Shown here piece after piece: positions 1 to 8,136 of a DNA stretch of 24,672 nt (position 1 is its first letter; each line of letters opens with the position of its first letter). Origin of the DNA: JAWWPY01 sp964412845 (lineage in GTDB: Bacteria; Actinomycetota; Actinomycetes; Streptosporangiales; Streptosporangiaceae). The DNA lies in contig CAYPQM010000102.1 of the NCBI GenBank assembly GCA_964412845.1, positions 1 to 24,672 of the forward strand, given 5' to 3'. The position numbers and the translations under genes are program-made. The notes beneath the pieces are model-generated. The model was given only the letters and a program-made list of their open reading frames with translations. It searched no databases and had not been told where the DNA came from.

Positions 1-3
1 GGG

Positions 4-1170
4 TCAGGCGAGGGCGGCGGGGCCGCGCTTGACCATCTGGCTGGCGATGATCGCGCGTTGGATCTCGCTGGTGCCTTCCCAGATACGTTCGACGCGCAGT
101 TCACGGAAGAAGCGTTCGGCCACGTTTTCCCGCATGTAACCCCGGCCGCCGAAAACCTGCACGGCCCGGTCGGCCACCCGCCCAGCCATCTCCGAGCTGT
201 AGAGCTTCGCCATCGAGCACTGCGCGTGCGCGATCTTGACGTCGCCGCCGCGGTCGATGTTGCGAGCGGTTTCGTAGACCAGCGAGCGGGCCGCGAACAG
301 TTCGGTGAGGCTGTCCGCGAGCATGGCGCCGACCAGGCCGAATTCGCTGATCGGCCGGCCCTGTATCTGCCGCTGGGTGGCGAATGTGGTCATCTCCGCG
401 GTCAGCCGCTCCGCCGCGCCGAGGCAGCGGGCGGCGACCATCAGCCGCTCGAAACGGAACCACTCGTAGGCGAAGGACATGCCATCGCCTTCGGCGCCGA
501 CCAGGTTGGCCGCCGGGACCCGGACGTCGGTGAAGCCGACGATCGGGTGATGGTGACTGATCGTGTGGCTGTAGGCGGGGGTGCGCAGGATGGTGACCCC
601 GGGGCTCGGCAGGTCCACGAAGAACATGGCGTGCTCGCCGTCCTGCGCTCCGCCGGCCAGCCGGGCCTGGAAGAACGCGAAATCGGCCGTATTGAACGAG
701 GTGACGTGCCACTTGATCCCGCTGAGCAGGTAGTCCCCGCCGTCCCGGCGGGCGGTCGCCTCAATGGCCGAGACGTCGGAGCCGGCTCCCTCCTCGGTGA
801 TCGCGTAGCATTCCTCGCGGTCTCCGGCGATGGCGGGCCGCACGTAGCGGTCGATCTGGTCCGGCGTGGCCACGGCGGGCAGCCAGGACGGGGGAGTGGA
901 CGCCACCCAGCCCAGTGCGTTGGTGACCCGGCCGCACTGTTCCTGCACGAGCACCTGCTGCAGGGTCGTGCAGCCGCCCCCGCCGAACTCCCGCGGCATG
1001 TTGGTGGCGCAGAGCCCGAGTTCGCGGGCCCGCTTGGCGTGCCCGGCGACGACGTCGGCAGGCAGATTGCCGTCGTTGTGCTCCGCGCTGACCTCAAGCG
1101 GGATCAGCTCGTCAGCGAAGGCGCGCGCCCGTGACTGGATCTCGACATCGTCATCCGACAGCCCGTACAT
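4..1170 (-). CDS. Acyl-CoA dehydrogenase family protein
   Basis: Predicted FAD-dependent acyl-CoA dehydrogenase (388 aa, normal family length) that would introduce an alpha,beta double bond into an acyl-CoA and pass electrons to ETF. The order is N-terminal helical domain, middle beta domain with the flavin/substrate motif AITEEGAGSDV, then C-terminal helical domain with VFGGRGYMRE. The catalytic glutamate lies in RIWEGTSEIQR near residue 365, so the enzyme looks intact. I chose the ATG at 1170 because GAGGAG lies just upstream; the frame stays open to 1287, but that extension lacks family similarity. It diverges from the FAD oxidase gene across a 110-bp region holding a TetR-type palindrome, so it is probably controlled with the oxidase. 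The exact acyl-CoA substrate cannot be read from the sequence. Confidence 0.93.
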   Translation of the reverse strand: MYGLSDDDVEIQSRARAFADELIPLEVSAEHNDGNLPADVVAGHAKRARELGLCATNMPREFGGGGCTTLQQVLVQEQCGRVTNALGWVASTPPSWLPAVATPDQIDRYVRPAIAGDREECYAITEEGAGSDVSAIEATARRDGGDYLLSGIKWHVTSFNTADFAFFQARLAGGAQDGEHAMFFVDLPSPGVTILRTPAYSHTISHHHPIVGFTDVRVPAANLVGAEGDGMSFAYEWFRFERLMVAARCLGAAERLTAEMTTFATQRQIQGRPISEFGLVGAMLADSLTELFAARSLVYETARNIDRGGDVKIAHAQCSMAKLYSSEMAGRVADRAVQVFGGRGYMRENVAERFFRELRVERIWEGTSEIQRAIIASQMVKRGPAALA

Positions 1171-1244
1171 CGCGCTCCTCGTGCGTCGTGACCTGAGCGT
1201 GCCGCCAGCCGATTCCCCGGGTTCGCGGACCTGCCCCACCGGTC

Positions 1245-1281
1245 TTGACTGACTGTTCAGTCTATGCCAGCATCGGGCTCG
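1245..1281 (+). promoter_or_regulatory. Possible leaderless promoter of the FAD oxidase gene
   Basis: TTGACT at 1245-1250 resembles a -35 box. A 17-bp spacer leads to CAGCAT (1268-1273), a weak -10 box, which puts the transcription start near the GTG at 1281. No Shine-Dalgarno sequence precedes the GTG (1281) or the ATG (1287), as expected for a leaderless mRNA. The operator palindrome overlaps the -35 box and spacer, a position suited to repression. Confidence 0.4.
1247..1262. promoter_or_regulatory. Candidate TetR operator 1 (GACTGAC-TG-TTCAGTC)
   Basis: A 16-bp inverted repeat with 7-bp arms and a 2-bp centre, one mismatch between arms, between the divergent acyl-CoA dehydrogenase and FAD oxidase genes. 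It sits in a 20-bp block (1245-1264) that matches a block at 8119-8138, beside the tetR gene, at 19 of 20 positions. Size and symmetry fit a TetR-dimer operator. Binding by the TetR encoded at 8288 is inferred. Confidence 0.7.
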
Positions 1282-2540
1282 TGCCAATGCCCGCCGCTGG
1301 CCATCCGGATACCGCCGACGTCGTGGTCGTGGGCGGTGGAACAGTCGGTGCCTGGTGCGCCTATTTCCTGCGCCAGGCCGGCCTGCGCGTGGTCCTGCTG
1401 GAGAAAGGCATCCTCGGCCAGGGCGCGAGCAGCCGGGCGGCCGGAGTGGTCCGCACCCAGGGCGGTACCGCCGAGGCGGTCCGCCTCGGCCAGTGGTCGC
1501 GCGACTTCTACCTGGGTCAGCGCGGTGAGATCGGCATCGACTCCGGCTTCGTCGCCCAGGGGTACCTGCTGCCGTGCTTCACCGAGGCCGAGGTCGCCGC
1601 GGCCCAGGTGCGGATGGCCATGCAGAAACCGCTGGGCGTGCCGGTGCGCTGGCTGAACCCGGCCGAGGTTGACGCGGTCAACCCGACCCTGGCCCCCGGA
1701 CTGACCCTCGGCGGAACCTATTGCGCCGACGACGGGTACATCACCCCGCCGCGCAACGTCATGGCCTACGCGGTGGCTCTGGCCATCAGCGGGGTGCAGG
1801 TGCGGGAGCACGTCGCGTTCCGCGGCCTGCTCCGGGCCGATGGCCAGGTCACCGGGGTGCAGACGAGCGAGGGGCCGATCAGTGCCGCCCGGGTCGTGCT
1901 GACCGGCGGGCCGAAGCTGGCCGAGGTCGGACGGCTGGCGGGCCTGCGCATCCCGGCTGGCGGGGCCCGGCACCAGGTCGCGGTGACCGAACCGCATCCG
2001 GAGCTGCATCCGTCCCGGGTGCCGATGGTCTTCGACGTGACGGCTGGCCTGTACTGGCGCCCCGAGGAGGGCGGCCTGCTGTTCGGCATGAGCAATCCCG
2101 ATGAGCCGCCCGGTGAGGCCGGTGGCGTCGACGAGGCGTACCTGGCCACGATGCGCGAACGGCTGGACCGGCTGGTCCCGGTCGTCACCGGGCTGGGGCT
2201 GCGCAGGCTCTGGGCGGCCACCATCGACTACACCCCTGACCACCTGCCGATCATCGGGCCCGCGCTCGGTCCCGAGGGCCCGGTGGACGGGGTCACCGTC
2301 GCGTGTGCGGGCGGGGCCGGCATGATGTGGGGCCCGGCGGTCGCCCGGATCGCGGCCGACCTCGCCCTGGGCGCTCGCTCCGAGGTGCTGGACGCGTCCC
2401 AGCTCGGCCTCGGCCGGTTCGACGACCGCGGCCGAAGCCGGCTGGCGGCCGACCCGATCGCCCTGCCTTTCCCTGAGACGCCGCAGCCCTTCCCGGGAAT
2501 GGCGCCGGACCAGGCGCCAGGCAAGCTGACCATCTCCTGA
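1281..2540 (+). CDS. FAD-dependent oxidoreductase, DAO family (amine/amino-acid oxidase-like)
   Basis: Predicted cytoplasmic flavoprotein of the D-amino-acid oxidase/glycine-sarcosine oxidase (DAO) superfamily, about 419 aa. The N-terminus has the FAD-binding Rossmann fold ADVVVVGGGTVGAWCAYFLR followed by LLEKG; the C-terminus has the flavin-contacting CAGGAGMMWGPAVARI. Such enzymes oxidise C-N bonds of amino acids, N-methylated amino acids or polyamine derivatives. The substrate here cannot be assigned. The start is uncertain: GTG 1281 or ATG 1287 both precede the Rossmann fold closely and neither has a ribosome-binding site; translation upstream of 1281 would run through the operator. A cupin gene follows after 25 bp and is probably co-transcribed. 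The TetR-type palindrome upstream suggests induction by a pathway ligand. Confidence 0.9.
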   Translation: MPMPAAGHPDTADVVVVGGGTVGAWCAYFLRQAGLRVVLLEKGILGQGASSRAAGVVRTQGGTAEAVRLGQWSRDFYLGQRGEIGIDSGFVAQGYLLPCFTEAEVAAAQVRMAMQKPLGVPVRWLNPAEVDAVNPTLAPGLTLGGTYCADDGYITPPRNVMAYAVALAISGVQVREHVAFRGLLRADGQVTGVQTSEGPISAARVVLTGGPKLAEVGRLAGLRIPAGGARHQVAVTEPHPELHPSRVPMVFDVTAGLYWRPEEGGLLFGMSNPDEPPGEAGGVDEAYLATMRERLDRLVPVVTGLGLRRLWAATIDYTPDHLPIIGPALGPEGPVDGVTVACAGGAGMMWGPAVARIAADLALGARSEVLDASQLGLGRFDDRGRSRLAADPIALPFPETPQPFPGMAPDQAPGKLTIS

Positions 2541-2565
2541 ACGCTCCTGAAAGGACCGCACCGAT

Positions 2566-2919
2566 ATGACTGACGCCACCCCGGTTACCCCGTTCCTGGC
2601 CGCCGCCACGCTGGCCGGCGAGCTCGAGGACTGGGGCCCGCTCGCCGAGGCGACCGGCGACCCGATGCAGACCTCAGGCAGCACCCTGTGGGCCGACGGC
2701 GAGCAGGAGGTCGGGGTCTGGGCGTGCACCGCGGGCCCGTCCTACTGGAAGCTGGAAACCCACGAGGCGATCCACATCGTGTCCGGCCGGATGACGGTCA
2801 CCCCGGATGGCGGAGAGCCCCAGGACATCGGCCCGGGCGACAGCGCCGTGTTCCCGCGCGGCTGGGCCGGCACCTGGCAGATCCACGAGACGATCCGCAA
2901 GCTCTACGTCCTCTTCTGA
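2566..2919 (+). CDS. Cupin domain protein (Cupin_3/DUF861-like)
   Basis: A 117-aa single-domain cupin. The family pattern is clear: GVWACTAGPSYWKLETHEAIHIVSGRM, then the second cupin motif GPGDSAVFPRGWAGTWQI and the ending IRKLYVLF, typical of the DUF861/ureidoglycine-aminohydrolase-type cupin_3 group. The metal ligands are only partly canonical (HEAIHIVSG). Members are often encoded beside DAO-type oxidases in amine and amino-acid catabolic clusters, where their reaction is mostly unproven. The ATG has AAGGA about 10 bases upstream. It follows the oxidase by 25 bp with no terminator, so the two likely form an operon. It ends only 16 bp from the convergent NERD gene. Confidence 0.88.
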   Translation: MTDATPVTPFLAAATLAGELEDWGPLAEATGDPMQTSGSTLWADGEQEVGVWACTAGPSYWKLETHEAIHIVSGRMTVTPDGGEPQDIGPGDSAVFPRGWAGTWQIHETIRKLYVLF

Positions 2920-2935
2920 CAAATACGGGCTCGTC

Positions 2936-3622
2936 CTACACCGAGCGCCAGGTCCCGGGGCTGCGGGCAGCCGCGTAGAGCGCTTCGGCCTCCTCGGCTG
3001 ACAGGACTGGCCGGGCTGGCATCCGTAACCACCAGGTGACTGCCCGGGAGGGGAGGACTTGGACCCCGCCCGGGTGGTGCCGTAACCAGCCGGACAGGCG
3101 GGCGTGCCCGTGGATCACTACCAGCGGTTCAACGTTGACCGGCCGTCCTATGGCCGCCGATAGGGCCGCCCGGACCCGGCTGGCTTCACGGCGTGCTTTG
3201 GCGGCGTAGGGCTCCTGCCCGCCCCGGACGAATACCACTGACCGGCCGACCGTCACGTGTGCACCGCGATGGTGCTTGGTGTTCACGGTGAACACGCCCC
3301 AGCGGCTGATCAGGAGGTGGTCGATGTCGCCACCACGGCCGAACTCGACGCCGTGCAGCACATGCCACCCACGCCTGCTCAGCCGGTCGAGTCTCCGCCC
3401 GACCTTCCTCTCCCCGTCGGCGCCGATCCACCAAGCCTGGTCACGGGTGCGGACGCCCAGGGCTCGGGCTATCACCCGCAGCAGCGGGTTACTGATCTGT
3501 AACTGCTTGGCTCGCCGGGCAGGACCCTCGCCAGCCCGTCGGCTCGCCAGGTCATCATCACCATGCCGCTGAGCCGACGACCGCACCGAACCCGGTTGGT
3601 TCTGGTTCTGCCGACGGCGCAT
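2936..3622 (-). CDS. NERD (nuclease-related) domain protein
   Basis: A 228-aa protein with a basic N-terminal segment (about residues 1-60) and a NERD domain starting near GADGERKVGRRLDRL. The predicted PD-(D/E)xK-like core is visible: the Glu in GADGERKVG, the Asp pair in GRGGDIDHLLI, and Lys in VFTVNTKHH. NERD proteins are predicted nucleases. Many actinomycete copies are stand-alone genes of unknown role, and none of the neighbours here points to a pathway. No transmembrane segment is evident. The ATG at 3622 is the first start in the open frame, but an internal start is possible because residues 1-60 are poorly conserved in type. It is convergent with the cupin gene and unlikely to belong to the catabolic regulon. 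Confidence 0.82.
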   Translation of the reverse strand: MRRRQNQNQPGSVRSSAQRHGDDDLASRRAGEGPARRAKQLQISNPLLRVIARALGVRTRDQAWWIGADGERKVGRRLDRLSRRGWHVLHGVEFGRGGDIDHLLISRWGVFTVNTKHHRGAHVTVGRSVVFVRGGQEPYAAKARREASRVRAALSAAIGRPVNVEPLVVIHGHARLSGWLRHHPGGVQVLPSRAVTWWLRMPARPVLSAEEAEALYAAARSPGTWRSV

Positions 3623-3654
3623 GCCGCCCAGGCTACGCCCGCCTCGGTCGTCCT

Positions 3655-3825
3655 GTGCCGTACACGGTGGTCTCCCACGGTAGAAGCCACAACGTTGTTC
3701 CGCCGACCGCGCGGATGGACCTGCAGAACCTTGAGCGGCAGGAACTGCTCACCAGGATTACCCCGAATCGGGGCTTCGCCTGGATTCCCGCAGAGGATCT
3801 GGATCGTCGCCTGTGCCCGACCTGA
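3655..3825 (+). CDS. Possible small protein, 56 aa, unknown function
   Basis: A short reading frame from GTG 3655 to TGA 3823-3825 fills the gap between two minus-strand genes. Its product has an ordinary protein composition, unlike the Arg/Pro/Ala-rich shadow frames common in this DNA: it contains TVVSHGRSHNVVPPTARM, a charged helix-like stretch NLERQELLTRI and the end AWIPAEDLDRR. It stops 8 bp before the stop of the convergent 88-aa gene and starts 32 bp from the divergent NERD start, a normal gene packing. No convincing Shine-Dalgarno sequence precedes the GTG, and the same frame stays open further upstream through the start of the NERD gene, so it could also be the 3' remnant of a longer broken gene. 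I do not recognise the family. Confidence 0.4.
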   Translation: MPYTVVSHGRSHNVVPPTARMDLQNLERQELLTRITPNRGFAWIPAEDLDRRLCPT

Positions 3826-3833
3826 GATCTTGG

Positions 3834-4100
3834 CTACGGCTCGGGGATCACGGGGTGCCGGGAGCGGCCGATGCACAGCAGCGGGCCGTCCTCGTCGCAG
3901 ACATGGCCATCGCGATCCGGGGGCAGGCCGCGCAGGGCGGCCATGGCGTCCTCGTCGATCTGGACCTGGCCGTCGCCGAGATCGGTGATCAGGCCGTTGA
4001 TGCCCGGCCCGTAAAATCCCGCCGCGCTGAGCGGTCCGTGGGCCGGGTCAGCCAGCCACCGGGCTTCGGCGCGGCCGACATTTGCCGTGTAGGCGGTCAT
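3834..4100 (-). CDS. Small hypothetical protein, 88 aa
   Basis: Starts at ATG 4100 with a strong ribosome-binding site, GAGGAGG, 6 bases upstream, the best evidence that it is expressed. The product begins MTAYTANVGRAEARWLAD, has a Gly-rich middle and an acidic stretch (GDGQVQIDEDAMAAL), and carries two Cys in HVCDEDGPLLC near the C-terminus. The opening strand followed by a tryptophan resembles the first strand of HicB-type small proteins, but the rest does not follow that pattern, so I give no function. There is no signal peptide or membrane segment. It lies 100 bp downstream of the acyl-CoA synthetase gene on the same strand and could be a tail gene of that operon, though its own strong site suggests independence. 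Confidence 0.65.
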   Translation of the reverse strand: MTAYTANVGRAEARWLADPAHGPLSAAGFYGPGINGLITDLGDGQVQIDEDAMAALRGLPPDRDGHVCDEDGPLLCIGRSRHPVIPEP

Positions 4101-4200
4101 CCGGCCCCTCCTCAGGGTGATTCCTCACGCTGATGAAGCGCAGTTCGCGGCCCCGGCGTTACGCACCGCCTGGCCGGCCGCTGCCGTCACGGAAGAAAAA

Positions 4201-6360
4201 CTACCCGGCGGGAGGGTCGGCCCGCCGCAGCAGCAGGGCATCCACCGCGACCGCACCGGTGGGCCCGCAGATCAGCGGGTTGATGTCGAGCGCTTCGAGT
4301 TCGCCGCCAAGTTCGCAGGCGATGGCCGACAGGCCGGCGATGGCGTCCGCGACGGCGTCCAGGTCAGCGGGCGGCTGGCCGCGCAGGCCGCCCAGCAGCG
4401 CGGCGACCCGGAGGCGGCCGGTCATCTGGCGGGCACGCTCCCGGCTCACCGGGGGCAGCGCGACACAGCGGTCGGCCAGCAGTTCCACCAGGATTCCGCC
4501 GGCGCCGACCACGACGAGCGGCCCGAGATCAGGGTCGCAGGTGATGCCGAGGGCAAGTTCGGTGCCGGGCGGGACGGCCTCGCAGACGACCGCGGCGGAG
4601 CCGAGCCGCTCCGACAGGTCCTGGTAGGCGGCCCGCAGGGTGCCCGGATCAGCAATGCCGGGCACGACGCCACCGACCTCGGACTTGTGCGCGATCCCTG
4701 GCTCACCGGTTTTGAGCACGACCGGGTAGCCGATGTCCGCCGCGGCGGCCACCGCCTCGTCGGCACTGGCGGCGGCCAGCGTCCGCGCCGCGGCGATTCC
4801 GTAGTCCCGGAGCAGGTCGAACAGCAGGGCCGCGCTGGGCGCGCGGTCCGCGATCAGCCCCGACCAGCGGCGCTGCCGGGCGCGGTGGATCCGCGGCGGA
4901 TTGACCTGGGCGTGGCCGCCGGAGTGATCGAGCAGGTGGCGCAGGGCCAGCAGGCCGCTGCGGGTGCCCTCCAGGACGGGGACACCCAGGTCGCGCAAGC
5001 CCGCGGCGATGGCCGGGTCCACTGCGCTGGCCACGTTGCTGAGCACGGCCAGTGGCTTGCCGGTACGCCGCATGGCGTCGAGGACCGCGCGGGGGTAGGA
5101 CTCGTCGGCGTCGAGTTCGGGCACCAGGTCGACAGCCAGCGCGACGGTGGCGACCGCCGGGTCGCCCGCCAGGGCCAGCAGCGACTCGGTGAGCTGCCGC
5201 TGGGCGTGCGCGCCGGTGCCCCACACGTCGAGCGGGTTGGCCGGTTCCAGGCCCGGGTCGAGGATGCGGCCCAGGCGTGCCCTGGTCATGCCGCCGATCT
5301 CAGCGAACGGAACACCCAGTTCATCGGCGAGGTCGGCGACATGCGCCCGTTCCAGGCCCGAGTCGTGCACGGTCGCGATGCCTCGCCGGCCCGCTGGCCG
5401 GCCCGCGGGCGGCGCGGCGCGGCGGCCGATCGCGAACAGTTCCAGCGTGTCCGCCATCTCCGCGAGGTCGCCGACCCGGTGCACCCCGTAGGCGTCGGCG
5501 AGTGCCTCCCAGCCGCCGTCCCGCGCGGCGAGAGCGCCCGAGTGGGCGGCCACCATGGCCCGGCCGCCGGCCGAACTGCCCGCGGTGAGCAGCACGACCG
5601 GGATGTCCCGGCCGGCCGCCGCGCGGAGCACCCGCTGCAGCCGGGCCGGGTCCCTGATGGCCTCCAGGACCAGCGCGAGGACCCGGGTCTCCGGTAGCCC
5701 GAGGGCATACTCGGCGTACGACGCGGCGGCCGTCACTATCTCCTGGCCGGAGGAGACCGCCAGGGTGAAGCCCAGTTTCCGGCGGCTGCGCAGCAACGCG
5801 GAGAACACCGAGCCGGAGTGGGTGACCAGGGCGATGGGACCGCGGGGCAGCGGGTCCGGCTCGACGTAGCCGATGGCCCGCAGCCCCCGGGTGACGTTGA
5901 CGAAGCCCATGCACCCGGCGCCGCACACGGCCATGCTGGCCCCCCGCGCGGTGGCGGCCAGCCGGGCCCGCAGGCCCGGGCGACCCGGCCGCACGGGCTC
6001 ATGGGCGTTGCCGAAGATCACCGCCGACCGGTCACCCCGCTCCGCCGCCAGGCTGAGCTGCTCCTCCAGCGCGGCATCGGGCACCCCGAGCAGGACGAGG
6101 TCGACCGGGGCCGGCAGGTCGTTCAGCGAGCGGAGGCAGCGCATCCCGCCGATCTCGTCATGCCGCGGGTTGACCAGGAACATCCGGGGCGCGGCCGGGC
6201 TCTTGCCGACCTCAGCGACCATTCGCGCACCGAAACTGCCGGGCCTCGGGCTGGCCCCGACCAGAGCGACACTCCTGGCTTCGAGCATGGCCAGAAGGGC
6301 CACGCGGCCGGTTGCGGCAGCCCGGGCGGGTTTCCGTGCGGGAACGCTGTTGTGAATCAT
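4201..6360 (-). CDS. Acyl-CoA synthetase, ADP-forming (acetate-CoA ligase family, fused alpha-beta)
   Basis: Predicted NDP-forming acyl-CoA synthetase, 719 aa, interconverting acyl-CoA + ADP + Pi and acid + CoA + ATP. The CoA-binding Rossmann domain comes first (ARSVALVGASPRPGSFG), then succinyl-CoA-ligase-like domains with the phospho-histidine motif AAHSGALAARDG (His at about residue 273), then a C-terminal ATP-grasp domain with YPVVLKTGEPGIAHKSEVGG (about 545-562) and the end LDINPLI. The fused order is common in actinobacteria. The ATG at 6360 has AGGAGG immediately upstream and overlaps the TGA of the upstream oxidoreductase gene (ATGA), so the two are translationally coupled. It may conserve energy from, or activate, the acid made by the oxidases of this cluster. 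The substrate is unknown. Confidence 0.92.
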   Translation of the reverse strand: MIHNSVPARKPARAAATGRVALLAMLEARSVALVGASPRPGSFGARMVAEVGKSPAAPRMFLVNPRHDEIGGMRCLRSLNDLPAPVDLVLLGVPDAALEEQLSLAAERGDRSAVIFGNAHEPVRPGRPGLRARLAATARGASMAVCGAGCMGFVNVTRGLRAIGYVEPDPLPRGPIALVTHSGSVFSALLRSRRKLGFTLAVSSGQEIVTAAASYAEYALGLPETRVLALVLEAIRDPARLQRVLRAAAGRDIPVVLLTAGSSAGGRAMVAAHSGALAARDGGWEALADAYGVHRVGDLAEMADTLELFAIGRRAAPPAGRPAGRRGIATVHDSGLERAHVADLADELGVPFAEIGGMTRARLGRILDPGLEPANPLDVWGTGAHAQRQLTESLLALAGDPAVATVALAVDLVPELDADESYPRAVLDAMRRTGKPLAVLSNVASAVDPAIAAGLRDLGVPVLEGTRSGLLALRHLLDHSGGHAQVNPPRIHRARQRRWSGLIADRAPSAALLFDLLRDYGIAAARTLAAASADEAVAAAADIGYPVVLKTGEPGIAHKSEVGGVVPGIADPGTLRAAYQDLSERLGSAAVVCEAVPPGTELALGITCDPDLGPLVVVGAGGILVELLADRCVALPPVSRERARQMTGRLRVAALLGGLRGQPPADLDAVADAIAGLSAIACELGGELEALDINPLICGPTGAVAVDALLLRRADPPAG

Positions 6361-8054
6361 GACCTCCTGGTCAGGCGGCGAAGCGGGCCGTAGCGGCGGG
6401 CCGATCTGGCGTCGGCGATGGCGGCCTTCGCGGCCTGCCAGCCCGGGATGCCGCACACCCCGCCGCCGCCGTGGGTGGCCGAGCTCGCGTAGTACAGGCC
6501 CGCGACCGGGGTCCGGTAGTCGGCGTAACCGGGGGCCGGCCGCATGTGGAACAGCTGCTCCAGGGACAGCTCGCCGTGGAAGATGTTCCCGCCGATCAGC
6601 CCGTAGTCGTGTTCCATCTCGTAGGGGCCGACGATGTCGGTGTGCAGGATCGAGCTCTTGAAGTTCGGCGCGAGCTCGTTGTAGCAGTCGATCATCCGGT
6701 CCACGTAGGCCTGCAGTTCCTCGCGGTGCGGTTCCTCATTCCAGTCGGCCGGGACCCACTGGGTGAACAGGGACATGATGTGCGTGCCGTCCGGGGACAG
6801 CGTCTTGTCGAACGCGGTGGGGATGACCCCGTCGCTGAACGGGCGCAGCGCCGGCCTGCCCTCCCGGGCATCCTGGAAGGCCCGCTCGATGTACTCGACC
6901 GTGGGTGCCATCTCGACCGAGCCGGTGTGGTGCTCCTGCAGGCCGGTGCCGGGATCGGCGGTGAAATCCGGGAGTTCGCCGAGGGCCAGGTTGATCTTCA
7001 CGACACCGCTGCGGCTCTTCCAGTGCTCGATGTCGCTGACGAAGTCATCGGGCAGGTTCTCCCGGCCCACCTGGTCGAGGAACGCGGTCTTCGGGTGCAG
7101 CGAGGTCACCACGGTCCGCGCGCGGATCTCCTCGCCGCTGGCCAGGACGACGCCGGTGACGTGGCCACCGGAGATGAGCAGCCGCTCGACCTTCGCGCCG
7201 GTCCGGATCTCCGCTCCGTGCTCGCGGGCCGCCCGGGCGATCGTGTCGGCGACCGCGCCCATGCCGCCCTCCTGGAACCCCCAGTTACCCAGGTGCCCAT
7301 CACCGACGTCGCCGATGGAGTGGTGGGCCATCACGTACGCGGTGCCCGGCTCACAGGGCCCGGCCCAGGTGCCGATCACGCCGTTGACCGCGAGCGCCCC
7401 CTTGACCTGCGGGGACTCGAACCAGTCGTCGAGCAGGTCGGCGATGCTCATGGTCATCAGCCGGGTCACGTCCGCGATGGTCCGCACGTCGAGCCCGCGC
7501 TGCCGCCAGGCCAGGCGCAAGGTGCTGGCCAGGTCGGCCGGCTTGTGCGAGCCGATGTTCGGCGGCACGGTGAGCAGCAGCGGCCCGAGGACGTCGGCCA
7601 GGCCGGCCAGCCAGGCGTCCCAGCGGGGCATGGCGTCGGCGTCCTTCTTGGACCACCGGGAGACCTCTTCGTGGTTGCGCTTGGCGTCGTCGGCGTAGAG
7701 CTTGATCGACCCGCCCTCCGGGAAGGCCTGGTAGTAGGGGCCCATCGGGTAGATCTTGTAGCCATGCCGGGCCAGGTCGAGGTCGTTGATAATGGTCGGC
7801 GGCATGAGGCTCATCACGTACGACAGCCGAGTGACCCGGAACTCGGGGGCGTCCGGCCAGGGCGCCTCCGTGGTGGCGGCGCCGCCGGTGTGCTCGCGGC
7901 CTTCGAGGACGAGCGTCCGCGCGCCCGACCGGGCCAGGTAGGCGGCCGCCACCAGCCCGTTGTGCCCTCCGCCCACGACGATCGCGTCGTAGGCCCGGGC
8001 GCTCGCCGCCGCGGGTGCTCCGGCGTGTGCTGCTCCGGCATCTGCTGCGGCCAT
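6357..8054 (-). CDS. FAD-dependent oxidoreductase, PYROXD2/phytoene-dehydrogenase-like (COG1233)
   Basis: A 565-aa flavoprotein. After about 20 Ala-rich residues comes the dinucleotide-binding fold YDAIVVGGGHNGLVAAAYLA with LVLEGREHTGGAA, then PYROXD2-type features (RLSYVMSLMPPTIINDLDL) and the C-terminal flavin motif GGGGVCGIPGWQAAKAAI. It resembles PYROXD2-like proteins more than carotenoid desaturases, and no crt genes are nearby, so a carotenoid role is unlikely. The reaction is unknown; its company suggests catabolic oxidation. ATG 8054 has GGGAGGA and GAGG shortly upstream. It is the first gene of a two-gene operon with the ADP-forming acyl-CoA synthetase and diverges from tetR across an operator-like palindrome. 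Confidence 0.9.
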   Translation of the reverse strand: MAAADAGAAHAGAPAAASARAYDAIVVGGGHNGLVAAAYLARSGARTLVLEGREHTGGAATTEAPWPDAPEFRVTRLSYVMSLMPPTIINDLDLARHGYKIYPMGPYYQAFPEGGSIKLYADDAKRNHEEVSRWSKKDADAMPRWDAWLAGLADVLGPLLLTVPPNIGSHKPADLASTLRLAWRQRGLDVRTIADVTRLMTMSIADLLDDWFESPQVKGALAVNGVIGTWAGPCEPGTAYVMAHHSIGDVGDGHLGNWGFQEGGMGAVADTIARAAREHGAEIRTGAKVERLLISGGHVTGVVLASGEEIRARTVVTSLHPKTAFLDQVGRENLPDDFVSDIEHWKSRSGVVKINLALGELPDFTADPGTGLQEHHTGSVEMAPTVEYIERAFQDAREGRPALRPFSDGVIPTAFDKTLSPDGTHIMSLFTQWVPADWNEEPHREELQAYVDRMIDCYNELAPNFKSSILHTDIVGPYEMEHDYGLIGGNIFHGELSLEQLFHMRPAPGYADYRTPVAGLYYASSATHGGGGVCGIPGWQAAKAAIADARSARRYGPLRRLTRRS

Positions 8055-8120
8055 GAGCCTCGTCCTCCCTGAGTCGTCCCTGGGTCATCTGGGGCGGCGC
8101 TGAGCCATCCCAAAAGGTTT

Positions 8121-8136
8121 GACTGAATGTTCAGTC
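8121..8136. promoter_or_regulatory. Candidate TetR operator 2 (GACTGAA-TG-TTCAGTC)
   Basis: A perfect 16-bp palindrome with 7-bp arms and a 2-bp centre, in the 233-bp region between the divergent oxidoreductase and tetR genes. The surrounding 20 bp (8119-8138) repeat the block at 1245-1264 with one difference. The position suits autoregulation by the adjacent tetR. I could not assign clear -10 boxes on either strand here. Confidence 0.75.

Noticed and set aside
3752..3783. Nested hairpin (CCAGG/CCTGG around CCCCG/CGGGG) as terminator of the 88-aa gene
   Set aside because: It lies inside the possible 56-aa coding frame, the outer stem is only 5 bp, and no T-run follows on either strand. It may be a by-product of coding sequence.
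4117..5697. Long plus-strand open frame opposite the ADP-forming acyl-CoA synthetase
   Set aside because: Its product is Gly/Arg/Gln-rich low-complexity sequence with no family pattern; the opposite strand encodes a complete known enzyme. Long antisense frames are expected at this G+C content.
6357..8054. Carotenoid phytoene desaturase (crtI)
   Set aside because: The overall pattern fits PYROXD2-like COG1233 proteins better, and no other carotenoid genes are present.
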